Shown here: positions 1-7,852 of the stretch, piece after piece
Position numbering within the stretch: the stretch's first letter is position 1
Layout of the letters: every line of letters starts with the position of its first letter
DNA from: Nocardia jinanensis
GTDB taxonomy: Bacteria; Actinomycetota; Actinomycetes; Mycobacteriales; Mycobacteriaceae
DNA: 64,000 bases
Direction of reading: 5' to 3'
Assembly: GCF_014645735.1 (NCBI RefSeq)
Contig: NZ_BMMH01000009.1
Span: forward strand, 62,001 to 126,000
Made by a program: the position numbers and the translations under genes
The notes under the pieces: model-generated
Told to the model about the DNA's origin: nothing
Database searches by the model: none
What the model saw: the letters and a program-made list of their open reading frames with translations, nothing else

Positions 1-1
1 C

Positions 2-415
2 ACCGTCGCACAGGAGGACGGCCGCCTCGTGGTCGGCCGCCCCGACGACGAACGGCGCAGCCGCTCGCTGCACGGCCTGACCCGGACTCTGATCGCCAAT
101 ATGGTCGCAGGTGTCACCCAGGGCTACGAGAAGAAGATGGAAATCTTCGGCGTCGGCTACCGCGTGCAGCAGAAGGGCAGCAACCTCGAGTTCGCCCTCG
201 GCTACAGCCACCCGGTGCCGATCGAGGCGCCCGAGGGCATCACGTTCGCGGTGGAATCGCCCACCAAATTCTCCGTGTCCGGGATCGACAAGCAGAAGGT
301 CGGCCAGATTTCGGCGGTCATCCACGGTCTGCGCAAGCCCGACCCGTACAAGGGCAAGGGCATCCGTTACGCCGGTGAGGTCGTTCGCCGCAAGGTCGGA
401 AAGACGGGTAAGTGA
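2..415 (+). CDS. rplF: 50S ribosomal protein L6, 3' part
   Basis: This is the C-terminal part of ribosomal protein L6; the gene begins before the window and the frame is open from base 2. L6 binds 23S rRNA near the peptidyl-transferase base and the sarcin-ricin loop. The visible 137 residues include the typical second L6 domain, with VGYR, LGYSHPV and the C-terminal signature KPDPYKGKGIRY followed by a basic tail. The stop overlaps a possible GTG of rplR, the tight packing expected of the spc operon. Identification is secure; only the N-terminal third is missing. Confidence 0.97.
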   Translation, partial: TVAQEDGRLVVGRPDDERRSRSLHGLTRTLIANMVAGVTQGYEKKMEIFGVGYRVQQKGSNLEFALGYSHPVPIEAPEGITFAVESPTKFSVSGIDKQKVGQISAVIHGLRKPDPYKGKGIRYAGEVVRRKVGKTGK

Positions 416-417
416 TC

Positions 418-825
418 ATGGCGCAAACCGAGAATCAGAAGGCCAAGCGCATTCCGCTGGGCAAGGATGCTTCCACTCGCCGGCGGCTGTCGAAGACTCG
501 TCGCCACTTCCGCCTGCGCAAGAAGATCGAAGGCACCACCGCGCGTCCGCGGCTGATCGTGCACCGCTCCGCGCGGCACCTGCACGCACAGCTCGTCGAC
601 GACTCCGCCGGTCGTACCCTCGCTTCGGCGTCGACCATCGAGGCCGATGTGCGGGCGCTGGAAGGCGATAAGACCGCCAAGGGCAAGAAGGTCGGCGAAC
701 TGATCGCCGAGCGCGCCAAGGCCGCCGGTGTGGAGGCCGTGGTGTTCGACCGCGGCGGCCACGACTACCACGGTCGTATCGCGGCGCTCGCCGATGCCGC
801 TCGGGAAGGCGGGTTGAAGTTCTGA
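418..825 (+). CDS. rplR: 50S ribosomal protein L18
   Basis: A 135-residue protein matching L18, which brings 5S rRNA into the large subunit. The N-terminus is strongly basic (TRRRLSKTRRHFRLRKK), followed by the conserved RPRLIVHRS and the C-terminal DRGGHDYHGRI, ending in the usual GLKF. The ATG at 418 is preferred because actinobacterial L18 usually begins MAQTENQKAKR; a GTG at 412 in the same frame overlaps the rplF stop and is the alternative. The gene sits between rplF and rpsE as in the canonical spc operon. Confidence 0.97.
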   Translation: MAQTENQKAKRIPLGKDASTRRRLSKTRRHFRLRKKIEGTTARPRLIVHRSARHLHAQLVDDSAGRTLASASTIEADVRALEGDKTAKGKKVGELIAERAKAAGVEAVVFDRGGHDYHGRIAALADAAREGGLKF

Positions 826-871
826 TGACCACCATGACTGCACATACCTGTGTGAACGGAAGGAACGTCTG

Positions 872-1519
872 ATGCCGGGACGTCAGCGGCGTGACGGCGG
901 AAGCGGACCCGCCGGACCGAATTCCAACGCCCCCGACGGGGGTCGCGACAACCGCCGGGGTGGCGGCGACCGCCGGGGCGGCGACCGCCGTAACGACCCG
1001 GCCGAGAAGAACCAGCTCGAGCGCGTCGTAGCCATCAACCGTGTCTCCAAGGTGGTCAAGGGTGGTCGGCGCTTCAGCTTCACCGCTCTGGTCATCGTGG
1101 GCGACGGCAACGGTCTGGTCGGCGTCGGCTACGGCAAGGCCAAGGAAGTTCCCGCGGCCATCCAGAAGGGTGTCGAGGAAGCGCGCAAGAGCTTCTTCCG
1201 CGTCCCGATGATCGGCTCCACCATCACCCACCCGGTGCAGGGCGAAGCGGCGGCCGGTGTGGTCATGCTGCGTCCGGCTTCCCCGGGTACCGGTGTGATC
1301 GCCGGTGGCGCCGCGCGTGCCGTACTGGAATGCGCGGGCATCCACGACATCCTGGCCAAGTCGCTCGGTAGCGATAACGCGATCAATGTCGTCCACGCCA
1401 CCGTCGCAGCGCTCAAGATGCTGCAGCGGCCGGAAGAGGTCGCGGCTCGCCGCGGTCTGCCGCTCGAGGACGTCGCTCCCGCGGGCATGCTGCGTGCCCG
1501 TGCCGGACAAGGAGTCTGA
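872..1519 (+). CDS. rpsE: 30S ribosomal protein S5
   Basis: A 215-residue S5, part of the 30S body near the mRNA entry and involved in translational accuracy. The first 45 or so residues are a Gly/Arg/Asp-rich extension (RRGGDRRNDPAEKNQ) that is typical of actinobacterial S5 and longer than in E. coli. The core shows VVKGGRRFSFTALVVVG-like sequence with GYGKAKEVP, and the C-terminal domain has PASPGTGVIAGGAARAVLE. An AAGGAA ribosome-binding site lies about 8 bases before the ATG at 872. It is followed one base later by rpmD. Confidence 0.97.
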   Translation: MPGRQRRDGGSGPAGPNSNAPDGGRDNRRGGGDRRGGDRRNDPAEKNQLERVVAINRVSKVVKGGRRFSFTALVIVGDGNGLVGVGYGKAKEVPAAIQKGVEEARKSFFRVPMIGSTITHPVQGEAAAGVVMLRPASPGTGVIAGGAARAVLECAGIHDILAKSLGSDNAINVVHATVAALKMLQRPEEVAARRGLPLEDVAPAGMLRARAGQGV

Positions 1520-1520
1520 T

Positions 1521-1700
1521 ATGGCAGATCTCAAGGTGACCCAGATCAAGAGCTCGATCGGCGCCAAGCAGAATCAGCGTGAGAGCCTGCGGACCCTGGG
1601 CCTGCGGGGTATCCGTAAGACGGTGGTCCGGGAGGACAACCCGCAGAATCGCGGTCTGATCAATGTCGTGCGCCACCTCGTAACTGTTGAGGAGGTCTGA
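1521..1700 (+). CDS. rpmD: 50S ribosomal protein L30
   Basis: A 59-residue L30 of normal size. It carries the family pattern: VTQIKSSIGAKQNQRESLRTLGL, then IRKTVVREDNP and GLINVVRHLVTVEEV (described here in pieces). The ATG at 1521 has AAGGAG eight bases upstream inside the end of rpsE. It lies one base after the rpsE stop and one base before the rplO start, so it is translated as part of one polycistron. Confidence 0.97.
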   Translation: MADLKVTQIKSSIGAKQNQRESLRTLGLRGIRKTVVREDNPQNRGLINVVRHLVTVEEV

Positions 1701-1701
1701 C

Positions 1702-2145
1702 ATGACCATCAAACTGCATCATCTGCGTCCCGCTCCGGGCGCGAAGACCGATAAGACCCGAGTGGGTCGCGGTGAGGGTTCCAAGGGTAAGACCGCGGGT
1801 CGCGGCACCAAGGGCACCAAGGCGCGTAAGAATGTGCCGGCCTCGTTCGAGGGCGGGCAGATGCCGCTCCACATGCGGCTGCCGAAGCTGAAGGGCTTCA
1901 CCAACCCGTTCCGGGTGGAATACCAGGTCGTGAACGTGGGCGCCATCGCCGAGCTGTTCCCCGAGGGGGGCACCATCGGCAAGGCCGAGCTGGTCGAGGC
2001 GGGCGCTGTCCGCAAGAACCAGCTGGTCAAGGTGCTCGGCGAGGGCGAGATCTCCGTCGCCGTTCAGATCAGTGCGGACAAGTTCTCCGGCTCCGCCAAG
2101 GAGAAGATCACCGCCGCCGGTGGCACCGCCACCGAACTGGGCTGA
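1702..2145 (+). CDS. rplO: 50S ribosomal protein L15
   Basis: A 147-residue L15, an early assembly protein of the 50S subunit. The N-terminal half is the usual Gly/Lys/Arg-rich extension (LHHLRPAPGAKTDKTRVGRG, GRGTKGTKARK), followed by FEGGQMPLHMRLPKLKGF and a C-terminal globular domain ending TAAGGTATELG. The start ATG at 1702 has GAGGAGG just upstream. It is the last gene of this transcription unit before a strong hairpin and the secY leader. Confidence 0.97.
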   Translation: MTIKLHHLRPAPGAKTDKTRVGRGEGSKGKTAGRGTKGTKARKNVPASFEGGQMPLHMRLPKLKGFTNPFRVEYQVVNVGAIAELFPEGGTIGKAELVEAGAVRKNQLVKVLGEGEISVAVQISADKFSGSAKEKITAAGGTATELG

Positions 2146-2169
2146 CGTCAGCCGTTTCGACGGCAGCGG

Positions 2170-2197
2170 CGCCGGACGAGTGCAGGCTCGTCCGGCG
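2170..2197 (+). terminator. Hairpin between rplO and secY
   Basis: A perfect 11-bp inverted repeat, CGCCGGACGAG (2170-2180) and CTCGTCCGGCG (2187-2197), with a 6-base loop TGCAGG. It starts 24 bases after the rplO stop. There is no T-run after it, so it fits the U-poor terminators or attenuators common in actinobacteria, or an mRNA 3'-end stabiliser. The remaining 114 bases up to secY hold an AGGAGG site before the GTG start but no promoter I can call with confidence. Confidence 0.6.
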
Positions 2198-2311
2198 TCA
2201 CTGTTAGAGTTCAAGTGTTGTCTGCCAAGACCCGTCATGGGTTCGGCGATTTCCGACCGGGACACGCTGAAAAATTCCATGGCCTGACCATGTCGTTCGC
2301 CAGGAGGATCT

Positions 2312-3634
2312 GTGCTTTCCGCCTTCGTTACGGCCTTCCGGACTACGGACTTGCGGCGGAAGATTCTCTTCACGCTGGGGCTGGTCGCGCTGTACCGCCT
2401 CGGCGCCGCGCTACCATCGCCCGGGGTCGACTACAGGGCGGTTCAGGAATGTATCGACCTGGTCTCCGGTGGTGACTCCGCCGGTATCTACCAGCTCATC
2501 AACCTGTTCTCCGGTGGTGCGCTGCTGCAACTCTCGGTGTTCGCGATCGGCATCATGCCGTACATCACAGCGAGCATTATCGTCCAGCTGCTGACCGTCG
2601 TCATCCCGCGGTTCGAGGAACTGCGCAAAGAAGGCCAGGCCGGCCAGACCAAGATGACGCAGTACACCCGCTATCTGTCGATCGCGCTCGCGATCCTGCA
2701 GGCCACCGGTCTGGTGGCGCTGGCCGCGCGCGGTCAGCTGCTGCAGGGCTGCCAGCAGGACATCCTGGCCGATACCAGCATCTTCGGGATGATCATCATC
2801 GTCCTGGTGATGACCGCGGGTGCCGCCCTGGTGATGTGGTTCGGTGAGCAGATCACCGAACGCGGCGTCGGCAACGGTATGTCGCTGCTGATCTTCGCCG
2901 GTATCGCCGCCCGTATCCCGACCGAGGGCAAATCGATCCTGGACAGCCGCGGCGGCCTCGTCTTCGGCCTCGTCTGTGTGGCCGCGCTGCTCATCATCGT
3001 GGCCGTCATCTTCGTCGAACAGGGCCAGCGCCGGATTCCGGTGCAGTACGCCAAGCGCGTGGTCGGGCGAAAGATGTACGGCGGTTCGTCGACCTATCTG
3101 CCGCTGAAGGTGAACCAGGCCGGCGTCATCCCGGTCATCTTCGCGTCCTCACTGCTGTACCTGCCGAACCTGATCGCTCAGCTCACCGGGTCGAGCACGG
3201 CCACCGATCCCAGCTGGTGGCAAGAGGCGATCCAGAAGTACCTGGTGAACCCCGGCAACCCGGTGTACATCGCGATCTACTTCGCCCTTATCGTCTTCTT
3301 CACCTACTTCTACGTCGCGATCACCTTCAACCCGGAGGAACGCGCCGACGAAATGAAGAAGTTCGGCGGCTTCATCCCGGGCTACCGCCCCGGTAAGCCG
3401 ACGGCCGACCATCTGACCTATGTACTGAGCCGGATCACCCTGCCCGGCTCCATCTACCTCGGTCTGGTCGCTGTACTGCCGAATCTGTTCCTCGATATCG
3501 GTTCCTCCGGTGGGGCGCAGAATCTGCCCTTCGGTGGCACCGCCGTACTCATCATGGTGAGCGTCGGCCTGGACACCGTGAAGCAGATCGAAAGCCAACT
3601 CATGAATCGCAATTACGAAGGGTTCCTCAAGTGA
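2312..3634 (+). CDS. secY: Protein translocase subunit SecY
   Basis: A 440-residue SecY, the central pore of the Sec translocon in the cytoplasmic membrane; it works with SecE, SecG and SecA. Ten hydrophobic segments are visible. Family motifs include LFTLGLVALYRLGA near the N-terminus, the plug-region GGALLQLSVFAIGIMPYITASI, GNGMSLLIFAGI, and GFIPGYRPGKPT before the last segments. Start is GTG at 2312 with AGGAGG six bases upstream (CAGGAGGATCT). The stop overlaps the GTG of adk (GTGA), so the two are translationally coupled. Confidence 0.98.
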   Translation: MLSAFVTAFRTTDLRRKILFTLGLVALYRLGAALPSPGVDYRAVQECIDLVSGGDSAGIYQLINLFSGGALLQLSVFAIGIMPYITASIIVQLLTVVIPRFEELRKEGQAGQTKMTQYTRYLSIALAILQATGLVALAARGQLLQGCQQDILADTSIFGMIIIVLVMTAGAALVMWFGEQITERGVGNGMSLLIFAGIAARIPTEGKSILDSRGGLVFGLVCVAALLIIVAVIFVEQGQRRIPVQYAKRVVGRKMYGGSSTYLPLKVNQAGVIPVIFASSLLYLPNLIAQLTGSSTATDPSWWQEAIQKYLVNPGNPVYIAIYFALIVFFTYFYVAITFNPEERADEMKKFGGFIPGYRPGKPTADHLTYVLSRITLPGSIYLGLVAVLPNLFLDIGSSGGAQNLPFGGTAVLIMVSVGLDTVKQIESQLMNRNYEGFLK

Positions 3635-4191
3635 GAGTCGTACTACTCGGACCGCCGGGAGCGGGCAAGGGCACTCAAGCCGTCTTGCTGTCGGAGAAGC
3701 TGGGCGTACCACATATCTCTACGGGCGATCTCTTCCGCGCGAATATCAGCGAGCAGACTCCTCTCGGCCTCGAGGCGAAGCGCTACATGGACGCGGGCGA
3801 ACTCGTGCCCAGCGATGTCACCAACCGTATGGTGCGGTCCCGGGTGGCCGAGCCGGACGCCGCGCGTGGATTCGTGCTCGACGGTTACCCCCGCACTGTG
3901 GATCAGGCCGACGCGCTCGCCAAGATCCTCGACGATCTGGGTAGCGAACTCGACGCGGTGCTGTGCTTCGTGGTGTCCGAGGACACGGTGGTCGATCGGA
4001 TGCTGGCCCGGGGCCGCTCCGACGACAACGAGGAAACCATTCGTACCCGGCTCCGGATCTACCGTGACGAGACCCAGCCGCTGCTGAACTACTACGACGG
4101 CCTGGTCGTCTCGGTGGACGGTGTCGGTGAGGTCGACGAGGTCAACGCGCGAGCCCTGGAGGCGTTGGGCCGCAATGCGACGACCGGTTAG
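3631..4191 (+). CDS. adk: Adenylate kinase (short form)
   Basis: A 186-residue adenylate kinase that interconverts ATP + AMP and 2 ADP. The P-loop GPPGAGKGT is at residues 7-15. STGDLFR and GFVLDGYPRT carry the AMP-binding residues. The LID is short, as in other actinobacterial and short-type kinases: residues around RGRSDDNEETIRTRL replace the long zinc-finger lid. Start is GTG at 3631, overlapping the secY stop. The order secY-adk-map is the standard actinobacterial spc-operon end. Confidence 0.97.
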   Translation: MRVVLLGPPGAGKGTQAVLLSEKLGVPHISTGDLFRANISEQTPLGLEAKRYMDAGELVPSDVTNRMVRSRVAEPDAARGFVLDGYPRTVDQADALAKILDDLGSELDAVLCFVVSEDTVVDRMLARGRSDDNEETIRTRLRIYRDETQPLLNYYDGLVVSVDGVGEVDEVNARALEALGRNATTG

Positions 4192-4243
4192 TCCCGCATC
4201 CAGGTCCGGCGACAATCCTTCGGCGATGGAGAACTGACCCGAT

Positions 4244-5044
4244 ATGGTCTTCGGTCGAAAGAGCAAGAAGGTAGTCCCGTTCCGCAGCGCCGGTGAGCTC
4301 GATGCCATGGCGGCGGCCGGTGCCGTGGTCGGCCGCGCACTGGTCGCGGTCCGTGCGGCCGCCGCGCCCGGGGTTTCCACTCTCGAACTGGACCGGGTCG
4401 CCGAACAGGTGATCCGGGACGCCGGTGCGGTGCCCTCCTTCAAGGGCTACCACGGCTTTCCCGCCTCCATCTGCGCGTCGGTGAACGATCGCGTGGTGCA
4501 CGGGATCCCGACCGAAACCGAGGTACTGGCGCCGGGCGATCTGGTGTCCATCGACTGCGGAGCGGTCCTGGACGGCTGGCACGGTGATTCCGCGTGGACG
4601 TTCGGCGTGGGTGCTCTGATCGCGGCCGACAGGCTGCTCAGTGAGGCCACCGAGAAATCTATGGTGGCCGGTATCGCGGCCATGGTGCCGGACAACCGGC
4701 TCACCGATATCTCGCATGCCATCGAACTCGGGACCCGCGCGGCCGAGGTCGAGCACGGCCGGTCCTACGGCATCGTCGACGGATACGGCGGGCACGGGAT
4801 CGGGCGCGAGATGCATCTCGACCCGTTCCTGCCGAACGAGGGCGAGCCGGGCAAGGGTCCGCGGCTGGTGGTCGGCTCGGTGCTGGCCATCGAGCCGATG
4901 CTCACCCTGGGTACCCACGACACCAAAGTGCTCGACGACGACTGGACCGTGGTGACCAGCGACGGCTCGCGGGCCGCGCACTGGGAGCATACGGTCGCGG
5001 TGACCGAGGACGGGCCGCGGATTCTCACGGTGCGCCCCGAATAG
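4244..5044 (+). CDS. map: Type I methionine aminopeptidase
   Basis: A 266-residue enzyme that removes N-terminal methionine from new proteins. All five dinuclear-metal ligands are present: D104 (SIDCGA), D115 (GDSAWTF), H184 (GGHGIGREMH), E217 (AIEPML) and E248 (WEHTV). The substrate His is in SFKGYHGFP. It lacks the long N-terminal SH3-binding extension seen in one of the mycobacterial paralogues, having only a short basic lead (FGRKSKKV). It follows adk by 52 bases and is probably in the same operon. Downstream, 138 bases separate it from convergent dtd, and I see no clear terminator there. Confidence 0.97.
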   Translation: MVFGRKSKKVVPFRSAGELDAMAAAGAVVGRALVAVRAAAAPGVSTLELDRVAEQVIRDAGAVPSFKGYHGFPASICASVNDRVVHGIPTETEVLAPGDLVSIDCGAVLDGWHGDSAWTFGVGALIAADRLLSEATEKSMVAGIAAMVPDNRLTDISHAIELGTRAAEVEHGRSYGIVDGYGGHGIGREMHLDPFLPNEGEPGKGPRLVVGSVLAIEPMLTLGTHDTKVLDDDWTVVTSDGSRAAHWEHTVAVTEDGPRILTVRPE

Positions 5045-5182
5045 TCCACACCCCCTGCGGCCGGTTTCGGGCTGTGGGCGCACAGGCGGCCGGGCCGGAT
5101 GCGGCCGCGTGCGGGCGCCGTGGTCGAAGCCGCGACGCGTACCGCTCGCTTGCTGTTCCGATGAGTACGGCGGTAGGCCCGA

Positions 5183-5626
5183 TCAGAGCTCGAGCATGAC
5201 CGTTACCGGGCCGTCGTTGGTGAGTTCCACTTCCATATGTGCCCCGAAACGGCCACCGGCCACCGTGGCACCGGACTGCCGCAGGGTTTCGGCGACGAGA
5301 TGGACCAGCGGTTCGGCGATCGGGCCCGGTGCCGCCGCCGACCACGAGGGGCGCCGGCCTTTGCGGGTATCGGCGTAGAGCGTGAACTGACTGACCACCA
5401 GGATCGGGGCGGACAGATCCGCCGCGCTGCGCTCGCCCTCCAATATCCGCAACCGCCAGATCTTCTCGGCCATCGTGCGCGCCGTGGTCTCGGTATCGGT
5501 ATGGGTGACTCCGATGAGTGCCAGCAGGCCGTGGCGAATACCGCTGCCGGACGGATCGATCCGGCCGACCACCTCGTCGCCGACACTCACCCGGGCCGAG
5601 GTCACGCGCTGTAGCAGGGCTCGCAT
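5183..5626 (-). CDS. dtd: D-aminoacyl-tRNA deacylase
   Basis: A 147-residue DTD that hydrolyses D-amino acids, and glycine mis-attached to tRNA-Ala, from tRNA, recycling the tRNA. It has the two family signatures: SQFTLYADTRKG (catalytic region around residue 80) and NDGPVT near the C-terminus, which supplies the Gly-cisPro-type substrate screening together with the motif after it. The N-terminus MRALLQRVTSARVSVG is typical. It is transcribed opposite to map and away from the ESX cargo genes, so it marks the left edge of the inserted block. Length is normal. Confidence 0.96.
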   Translation of the reverse strand: MRALLQRVTSARVSVGDEVVGRIDPSGSGIRHGLLALIGVTHTDTETTARTMAEKIWRLRILEGERSAADLSAPILVVSQFTLYADTRKGRRPSWSAAAPGPIAEPLVHLVAETLRQSGATVAGGRFGAHMEVELTNDGPVTVMLEL

Positions 5627-5933
5627 ACCGGTCGATCTTGCCGTCTCGCCGGATGCCGGGCGCGCGCGGGTGGAGCGGATTCACCGGTAGCGGGAAGCGG
5701 AGTGGGCGTACCTCGGACCAGTGTGGATATTCTCTGGTCTGTCTCCGGCGTATCCCGGTTCCTGTCCCGGCCCGCCGATATCCCTCTGTGCCAGCACCTC
5801 TCCTGCCCGCAACCGGCGGGGAAGCTCCTATTCACACCGGCGTCATTCCGGATTCGCTCCCGGCTGCCATGGTCGATGGCAAGGGAGTTCCGCCGGTACG
5901 GGGAGGTCCGGCACGCGCGGGAGGAGTGGACAT
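5627..5933. other. Intergenic region between dtd and the ESX cargo operon
   Basis: These 307 bases separate divergent dtd and the first WXG-like gene, so promoters for both should lie here. I see a possible -10 (TATTCT at about 5729-5734) for the rightward genes but no matching -35. There is a good ribosome-binding site, GGAGGAG (around 5919-5925), before the ATG at 5934. No open frame here looks like a real gene. Confidence 0.4.
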
Positions 5934-6254
5934 ATGGGCGACAGGGTCGATTACAACGACGAGGCTTTTCGCGCGGCCGCCGAGCGCACCGGTGGGGTCC
6001 GGGACCGGATCAACGGTGTCATCGGCAGGCTCGAGACCAGTATCAACGGCCGCGGCGCACCCTGGGGCGATGATTCGCTGGGCCTGTCCTTCGCCAACGG
6101 CCAGGACGGCAATGGATATGTGCCGTCGAAGAAGAACTTGATCGACAGCGCGAACAATGTCGCCGGCACCATGGGCCAGTTCCACGACGGTCAGGTCGAG
6201 AGCGCGGACTACCTGCAGGATATGGAAGACGGCAACCGCGACGGCCTGCGTTGA
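5934..6254 (+). CDS. WXG100-like type VII secretion substrate
   Basis: A 106-residue, mostly helical, acidic protein without a signal peptide, in the size range of WXG100 proteins. Around residues 41-43 it has APWGDDSLG, where the canonical W-x-G turn between the two helices is replaced by W-G. The C-terminal helix ends with SADYLQDMED, close to, but one residue longer than, the Y-x-x-x-D/E export signal. Start is ATG at 5934 with GGAGGAG upstream. It heads the cluster that leads into the giant gene (20 bases to the YbaB-like gene), so it is probably co-secreted with, or a partner for, the giant effector. Assignment to the WXG100 superfamily is by size, helicity and context. Confidence 0.7.
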   Translation: MGDRVDYNDEAFRAAAERTGGVRDRINGVIGRLETSINGRGAPWGDDSLGLSFANGQDGNGYVPSKKNLIDSANNVAGTMGQFHDGQVESADYLQDMEDGNRDGLR

Positions 6255-6273
6255 CCGGGGCGGCCGCGCGACT

Positions 6274-6771
6274 ATGACCAACGAACAGGCCAAGGCCGAA
6301 CTCGCCTCGATCATGGACGGTGTGCAGGAACAGATGCGCACCATCGCGCGCATCCAGCAGCAGCGCGCAGAACTGACCGCCCGCGCTACCGCCCGCGGCA
6401 AGAAGGTCACGGTCACCGTGAACGCCGACAACACGGTGATCGACGTGAAATTCGCTGACGATATCGACGAGCTGAGCTATCAGGAGATCGCGAAAGCGGT
6501 GGTCGAGGCGACACAGCGGGCCTGTGAACGGATCGCGGAAAAGACCACCGATCTGATGTCTCCGCTGGATATCCAGCGCTCGCGGATGCCGAAACTCTCC
6601 GATCTGGTGGAAGGCCTGGCCGATCTCGAAGTGCCCGGACGAGTCGCGGCCTCCACCGCGCGGCCCACTGCCGCGGCGCACCGGACAGTTGCCGACGGCA
6701 GCGGGCGCCCGCCCGGCGACGCGGAGACCGGCCGGGGGCGGGGCGGGGCGGCCACCGACTCCAGTTGGTGA
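6274..6771 (+). CDS. YbaB/EbfC-like protein upstream of the giant effector gene
   Basis: A 165-residue protein. Residues 1-100 match the YbaB/EbfC fold: an N-terminal helix (IMDGVQEQMRTIARIQQQRA), then a beta sheet with KKVTVTVNADNTVIDVKF, then a long helix (SYQEIAKAVVEATQRACERI). The last 60 residues are disordered (Ala/Gly/Arg/Pro). Classical YbaB binds DNA as a dimer. In ESX loci, relatives such as EspL are thought to act as secretion accessory proteins, and that role is more likely here because the gene sits 16 bases before the giant effector gene. A second YbaB-like gene lies at 38290-38589. Confidence 0.75.
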   Translation: MTNEQAKAELASIMDGVQEQMRTIARIQQQRAELTARATARGKKVTVTVNADNTVIDVKFADDIDELSYQEIAKAVVEATQRACERIAEKTTDLMSPLDIQRSRMPKLSDLVEGLADLEVPGRVAASTARPTAAAHRTVADGSGRPPGDAETGRGRGGAATDSSW

Positions 6772-6787
6772 ACCCGGGTAGTCCGTA

Positions 6788-7852
6788 ATGATCGAGCTCT
6801 GGGGTCCGCTGCAGCATCTCGCCTGGCTCGCCGGGGTGGAATGGCCCCAGGGCAACGAAGACGAGATGTGGGCCCTGGGCGGCGATTGGCGCACCGCCGC
6901 AGGCGAACTCGACGATATCGTCGCCGACATCATCGAGGCGAAACGCGCTTCGCTGCACGCCTATCCCGAAGGTGACGGCGTCACCGAGATGATCGCGGCG
7001 TTCGACAGCCTCATCTCCGGTGACGGCTCGGACAAGGACCAATCGGTCCCGAAACTGGCCGGATATTTCCGTGACCTGGGGCAATCCGCCTACGACACCG
7101 GCACCGAGATCGAGTACACGAAGCTGATGTACATCTCGTCGCTGGTGCTGCTGGCGGCCGAGATCGCGGCCGCGTGGATATTCCCGCCCACCGCGCCGGC
7201 GATACAGGCCGCGGCGGTCGCCATCACCCGGTTCGCCGTCCGGATCCTGGGACAGCGTGTGATGCAGGCGATCTTCCGGCTCGTCGCCAACAAATTCGTC
7301 AGCTTCATGCTGCGCCACGTCGCGATCGATACCATCCTGGGAACGCTTCAGGAAGTCGGTATCCAGGCCTACCAGGTCGAAGCCGGGCACCGGCCGGATT
7401 TCGACATCGGCCAGATCGTGGTCGCCACGGTCAGTTCCGCTGCCGGCGGGGCTGCCGCCGGGCCGGTCGGCGACATCATCGGAAACAGACTGCAGAACGA
7501 GGCCCGGGGGATGGGCCGCCAGTACCTCAACGCGGCCATCACCGGAACCGTCGCCGGTTTCACCGGTGGGCTCGCGGGCACCTTGGCCGCGATCCCCACG
7601 CAGTTCGCGGTCATCTGGGCCGATACCGGTAGCTGGGATCAGGCAATGGAGCAGACGATGTCCACGCTGCCCGCCCAGTTCGGGCCGCTGGCGTTGGTCT
7701 CCGGGGCGACCAACGGCCTGGCCAGCGGGGTGAGCAAGGTCGGCGCCAACCATGCCTACAGCAGTATGGGAGTGGGCGTTCACAGCGACAGCTATCGCAA
7801 CACCTGGGGTGACCGGACCTTCATGGACCGGATGAACGACGCGGTGAGCGGT
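6788..7852 (+). other. Giant protein: CpnT/WXG100-like N-terminal domain
   Basis: Residues 1-355. It opens with LAWLAGVEWPQGNEDEMWAL and continues GDWRTAAGELDD, the pattern of the WXG100-like N-terminus found in CpnT-type actinobacterial toxins. Hydrophobic helices follow at about residues 115-190 (SSLVLLAAEIAAAWIFPP and neighbours), with a Gly/Ala-rich pair at about 210-280. In that family this region directs ESX export and may form the membrane-inserting part. It places the giant protein among ESX-delivered toxins independently of its other domains. Confidence 0.8.
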